Source: DATLYF01 sp035575095 (GTDB taxonomy: Bacteria > Pseudomonadota > Gammaproteobacteria > Competibacterales > Competibacteraceae). Taken from it: a stretch of DNA of 7,250 nt. The translations under genes were made by a program, and so were the position numbers. The DNA lies in the NCBI GenBank assembly GCA_035575095.1, contig DATLYF010000132.1, positions 1 through 7,250 on the forward strand. The letters run 5' to 3'. This document shows positions 5,973 to 7,250 of this stretch, piece by piece; the first letter of the stretch is position 1; each line of letters opens with the position of its first letter. Under the pieces are notes generated by a model. The model did not search any database. It had not been told where the DNA came from and saw nothing but the letters and a program-made list of their open reading frames with translations.

Positions 5973-6461
5973 GCCGGCGCGCCGCTGCTCGAACTCGCGC
6001 AGGGCCTCCCGCTCGCCCGGGCGCAGTTCACTGGCGTTGATGGTGGTGACGGCGGGTTCGCGCAACGCCACCGGCTCGGCGTCCACGCCCTCGGGCGGTG
6101 TCGTACCGTAGTGCGCCTGACCGCTCGCGTCACGCCAGGTGTAGATCACCGTCTCCCCTTCCGCCGCCGCACCCGGCTGCGTTTCGGGCGGCACGGTTTC
6201 CAGGCGCCTGGCCGGCAGACCTGCCGGGGGCTGACTGCCGTAGTGGGTCTGCCCCTGGGCGTCCAGCCAGACGTAGATGGGTACCGAACCCTGGCCGGCG
6301 CTTTCCGGCAGGGTGACCGGACGCGCCGCGCTGCCCTCGGGCGGTGCGTCGCCATAGATGATATTGCCGTTGGCGTCACGCCAACTGTAGATGCCGGTCT
6401 GGGCCTGGACCGCACCCAGCGCCAGCAGGAAAACCATCAGCGGGAGGAGGAGGCTGCGCAT
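5952..6461 (-). CDS. Secreted protein with three DUF4124 units
   Basis: A 169-residue protein with a signal peptide (MRSLLLPLMVFLLALGAVQA, likely cut after Ala20) and three copies of the DUF4124 core, whose usual form is I-Y-x-W-x-D-x-x-G-x-x-x-Y-x-D-x-P-P. The units start at residues 24 (IYSWRDANGNIIYGDAPPEG), 62 (IYVWLDAQGQTHYGSQPPAG) and 106 (IYTWRDASGQAHYGTTPPEG). Linkers of 18 and 24 residues each contain an 'A-x-x-V/L' strand. The C-terminus (143-169) is charged and probably helical. DUF4124 proteins are common in proteobacterial envelopes and usually carry one unit; the function is unknown. I chose the ATG at 6459-6461 because a GGAG lies 9 nt upstream and the signal peptide then has normal form; an in-frame ATG 5 codons upstream (6474-6476) is an alternative. 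The gene is divergent from the last gene and convergent with uspA. Confidence 0.85.
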   Translation of the reverse strand: MRSLLLPLMVFLLALGAVQAQTGIYSWRDANGNIIYGDAPPEGSAARPVTLPESAGQGSVPIYVWLDAQGQTHYGSQPPAGLPARRLETVPPETQPGAAAEGETVIYTWRDASGQAHYGTTPPEGVDAEPVALREPAVTTINASELRPGEREALREFEQRRAGAQAAPR

Positions 6462-6494
6462 TGCCGGGGTCTCCATAGCGGCTTGCCTTGCGGT

Positions 6495-6542
6495 TCCCCG
6501 GCTGCGCCGGACAACGGAACGTCAGCCGGGGATGATTTTTTT
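6495..6542 (+). terminator. Strong rho-independent terminator, rightward
   Basis: TCCCCGGCTG (6495-6504) and CAGCCGGGGA (6523-6532) form a perfect 10-bp, GC-rich stem around an 18-nt loop. It is followed after three bases by seven T residues (6536-6542), the classical form for a rightward transcript. The nearest rightward gene upstream is uspA, ending at 5928, so it may stop uspA read-through or a transcript antisense to the DUF4124 gene, and protect the 6734 gene. On the minus strand the same dyad lies in the DUF4124 leader without a T-run. Confidence 0.75.
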
Positions 6543-6636
6543 CCGCATGTGACGCTTTTACGCCACTCGGGTTCCCCACGTCGTGACGACAACCGTCGGG
6601 ACAGCCGAGCACGGCCTTCTATGCAGAGGTAACATC

Positions 6637-6650
6637 CTGATAAGAATCAA
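6637..6650. promoter_or_regulatory. FNR/Anr-type operator
   Basis: CTGATAAGAATCAA matches the FNR/Anr/Crp-family consensus TTGAT-N4-ATCAA at 9 of 10 specified bases; only the first base differs. It lies 84 bp upstream of the ATG at 6734 and 176 bp upstream of the divergent DUF4124 start, in the AT-rich part of the spacer. A class II position (-41.5) would put rightward transcription near 6685, where TATCCC (6670-6675) is a poor -10. It suggests oxygen- or redox-dependent control of one or both neighbours, more likely the rightward gene. Confidence 0.5.
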
Positions 6651-6662
6651 CATTCCACGGGC

Positions 6663-6672
6663 ATATCGATAT
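6663..6672. promoter_or_regulatory. Palindrome ATATCGATAT
   Basis: A perfect 10-bp palindrome that extends to GG-c-ATATCGATAT-c-CC with one mismatch pair. It lies between the FNR-like box and the start of the last gene, in the expected core-promoter zone. It could be an operator, or overlap a -10 element; the protein that might bind it is unknown. Confidence 0.35.
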
Positions 6673-6693
6673 CCCACAAAAACAGGCACACTA

Positions 6694-6709
6694 ATTGCTT
6701 AGTAGCAAT
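6694..6709. promoter_or_regulatory. Dyad ATTGCT-N4-AGCAAT
   Basis: A perfect 6-bp inverted repeat with a 4-nt centre, ATTGCTTAGTAGCAAT, ending 24 bp before the ATG at 6734 and followed by an A-rich run. In DNA it has operator geometry; in RNA it would be a short leader hairpin upstream of the ribosome-binding site. It is a third dyad within 73 bp of the same spacer. Confidence 0.4.
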
Positions 6710-6733
6710 AAAAACACATGGGGTCTAGGTGCC

Positions 6734-7219
6734 ATGGACAAATATTCGCCCAAACAGATCTTTGCCATCCGCAAGGCCATCGAGCGCGGCCGCCAGGCCA
6801 TGAGCGCGGACGGCATCGATCCCCTGGTCTTCGCCAGCGCCTATTTGGAAGCCGGCGGCGTACAGATCCCGGGCCAGGAGTTGGACGAACCCATGCGCCG
6901 GCGCATCGATGCCCACATCCTGGAATCCCTGGGCAGCACCCCCACCTTCCTGCAGGAAAAGCACTGGATCATCGACGTCGTCAGTCGCGAGATCGAACGC
7001 ATCCACAGCGAGGTCAAGCTGGCCGAGCAGCGCCAGCAGGAGCAGGTGCGCGGCTTCCGCTTCCGCTTCTCCAGCAATAGCCGCAACAAGGACTTCTGCG
7101 CGCGCCTTGCCGAGGCCGACCTCTACGGCCTGGGACCGGGGGTGTTCCCGCGCGACGAGGTGGTGGTGCTGCCGCCGAGTTGCGACCAGTGCTGGTGGGA
7201 GCCGGTCTTGCAGTACTGA
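6734..7219 (+). CDS. Unrecognised 161-residue protein with C-terminal CxxC
   Basis: I do not recognise this protein. The ATG at 6734 has an AGGTG 3 nt upstream, and the frame ends at TGA 7217-7219. A TTG at 6695 in frame would add 13 poorly fitting residues and fall inside the dyad, so I reject it. No signal peptide or membrane segment is visible, so it is probably cytoplasmic. Residues 5-65 and 71-105 look mostly helical, the latter charged (EIERIHSEVKLAEQRQQEQ, possible short coiled coil). A basic-aromatic patch FRFRF (108-112) follows. The C-terminus has Cys122 in KDFCARL, a motif LYGLGPGVFP (130-139) and a CDQC pair (150-153) before WWEPVL: three cysteines that could bind zinc. The Cys...YGLG-x-G-x-FP...PP-x-x-C-x-x-C arrangement faintly recalls the C-terminus of phage head-morphogenesis (SPP1 gp7/Mu F-like) proteins, but no phage genes adjoin. 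It probably answers to the upstream regulatory island. Confidence 0.8.
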   Translation: MDKYSPKQIFAIRKAIERGRQAMSADGIDPLVFASAYLEAGGVQIPGQELDEPMRRRIDAHILESLGSTPTFLQEKHWIIDVVSREIERIHSEVKLAEQRQQEQVRGFRFRFSSNSRNKDFCARLAEADLYGLGPGVFPRDEVVVLPPSCDQCWWEPVLQY

Positions 7220-7221
7220 CA

Positions 7222-7250
7222 CCCGCTGCGCTCCGAGCGCCGTGGGCGGG
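7222..7250 (+). terminator. Possible terminator hairpin cut by the window edge
   Basis: Two nested inverted repeats follow the stop codon of the last gene: GCGCT-ccg-AGCGC (7228-7232 with 7236-7240) inside CCCGC...GCGGG (7222-7226 with 7246-7250). Its place just after a gene suggests an intrinsic terminator. Whether a T-run follows cannot be seen because the window ends at 7250. Confidence 0.4.

Noticed and set aside
5971..5980. Palindrome GCGCCGGCGC as an operator
   Set aside because: It lies inside coding sequence of the DUF4124 gene, and such GC palindromes are expected at this base composition.
6593..6620. Minus-strand promoter for the DUF4124 gene at the class II distance from the FNR-like box
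   Set aside because: At the distance needed for a class II FNR promoter on this strand I find only GC-rich sequence with no -10 resemblance.
1..7250. CRISPR array, IS element, tRNA or phage module
   Set aside because: No regularly spaced repeats, transposase motifs, terminal inverted repeats with target duplications, or tRNA-like cloverleaf were seen on either strand.

Overview
The window is GC-rich throughout (mostly G/C third codon positions) apart from short AT-richer islands near 3920-4000 and 6535-6720. Every protein I can place is of a bacterial type. The mix of a Tat-exported molybdenum hydroxylase, a DUF4124 protein, a UspA protein, a TPR lipoprotein and an FNR/Anr-like operator suggests a gammaproteobacterium, possibly a facultative or microaerobic one. 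That placement is an inference. I see no IS element, tRNA, rRNA or CRISPR array; this looks like chromosomal housekeeping and accessory DNA.

Layout. Bases 1-710 (+) hold the 3' part of an AttH/CrtC-like (COG5621) lipocalin-fold protein. It runs tail-to-tail into, and overlaps by 43 bp, an extradiol dioxygenase of the YgiD/DODA family (668-1459, -). A 178-bp divergent spacer separates that gene from a 756-residue Tat-targeted molybdopterin-binding subunit of the isoquinoline oxidoreductase beta/aldehyde oxidase type (1638-3908, +), which has no small iron-sulfur subunit beside it. A small secreted protein follows with a C-terminal hexapeptide repeat (4023-4325, +). It converges with a hotdog-fold acyl-CoA thioesterase (4366-4794, -), which is divergent from a short TPR lipoprotein (4929-5360, +). 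A UspA-family stress protein (5485-5928, +) converges with a secreted protein carrying three DUF4124 units (5952-6461, -). The last gene, 6734-7219 (+), encodes an unrecognised 161-residue protein.

Regulation. The richest non-coding stretch is 6462-6733, between the divergent DUF4124 gene and the last gene. It holds a strong intrinsic terminator pointing right (6495-6542), an FNR/Anr-like box (6637-6650, 9 of 10 consensus positions) and two further dyads (6663-6672 and 6694-6709). The terminator would stop rightward read-through from uspA, and the dyads probably regulate one or both flanking genes.

How the genes work together: most are monocistronic with alternating strands, so I see no multi-gene operon or pathway. 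Several products are envelope or periplasmic: the Mo-hydroxylase, the small repeat protein, the lipoprotein and the DUF4124 protein. The most unusual items are the repeat-bearing secreted peptide, the orphan Mo-subunit, the triple DUF4124 protein, the regulatory island at 6495-6709 and the unknown last gene.
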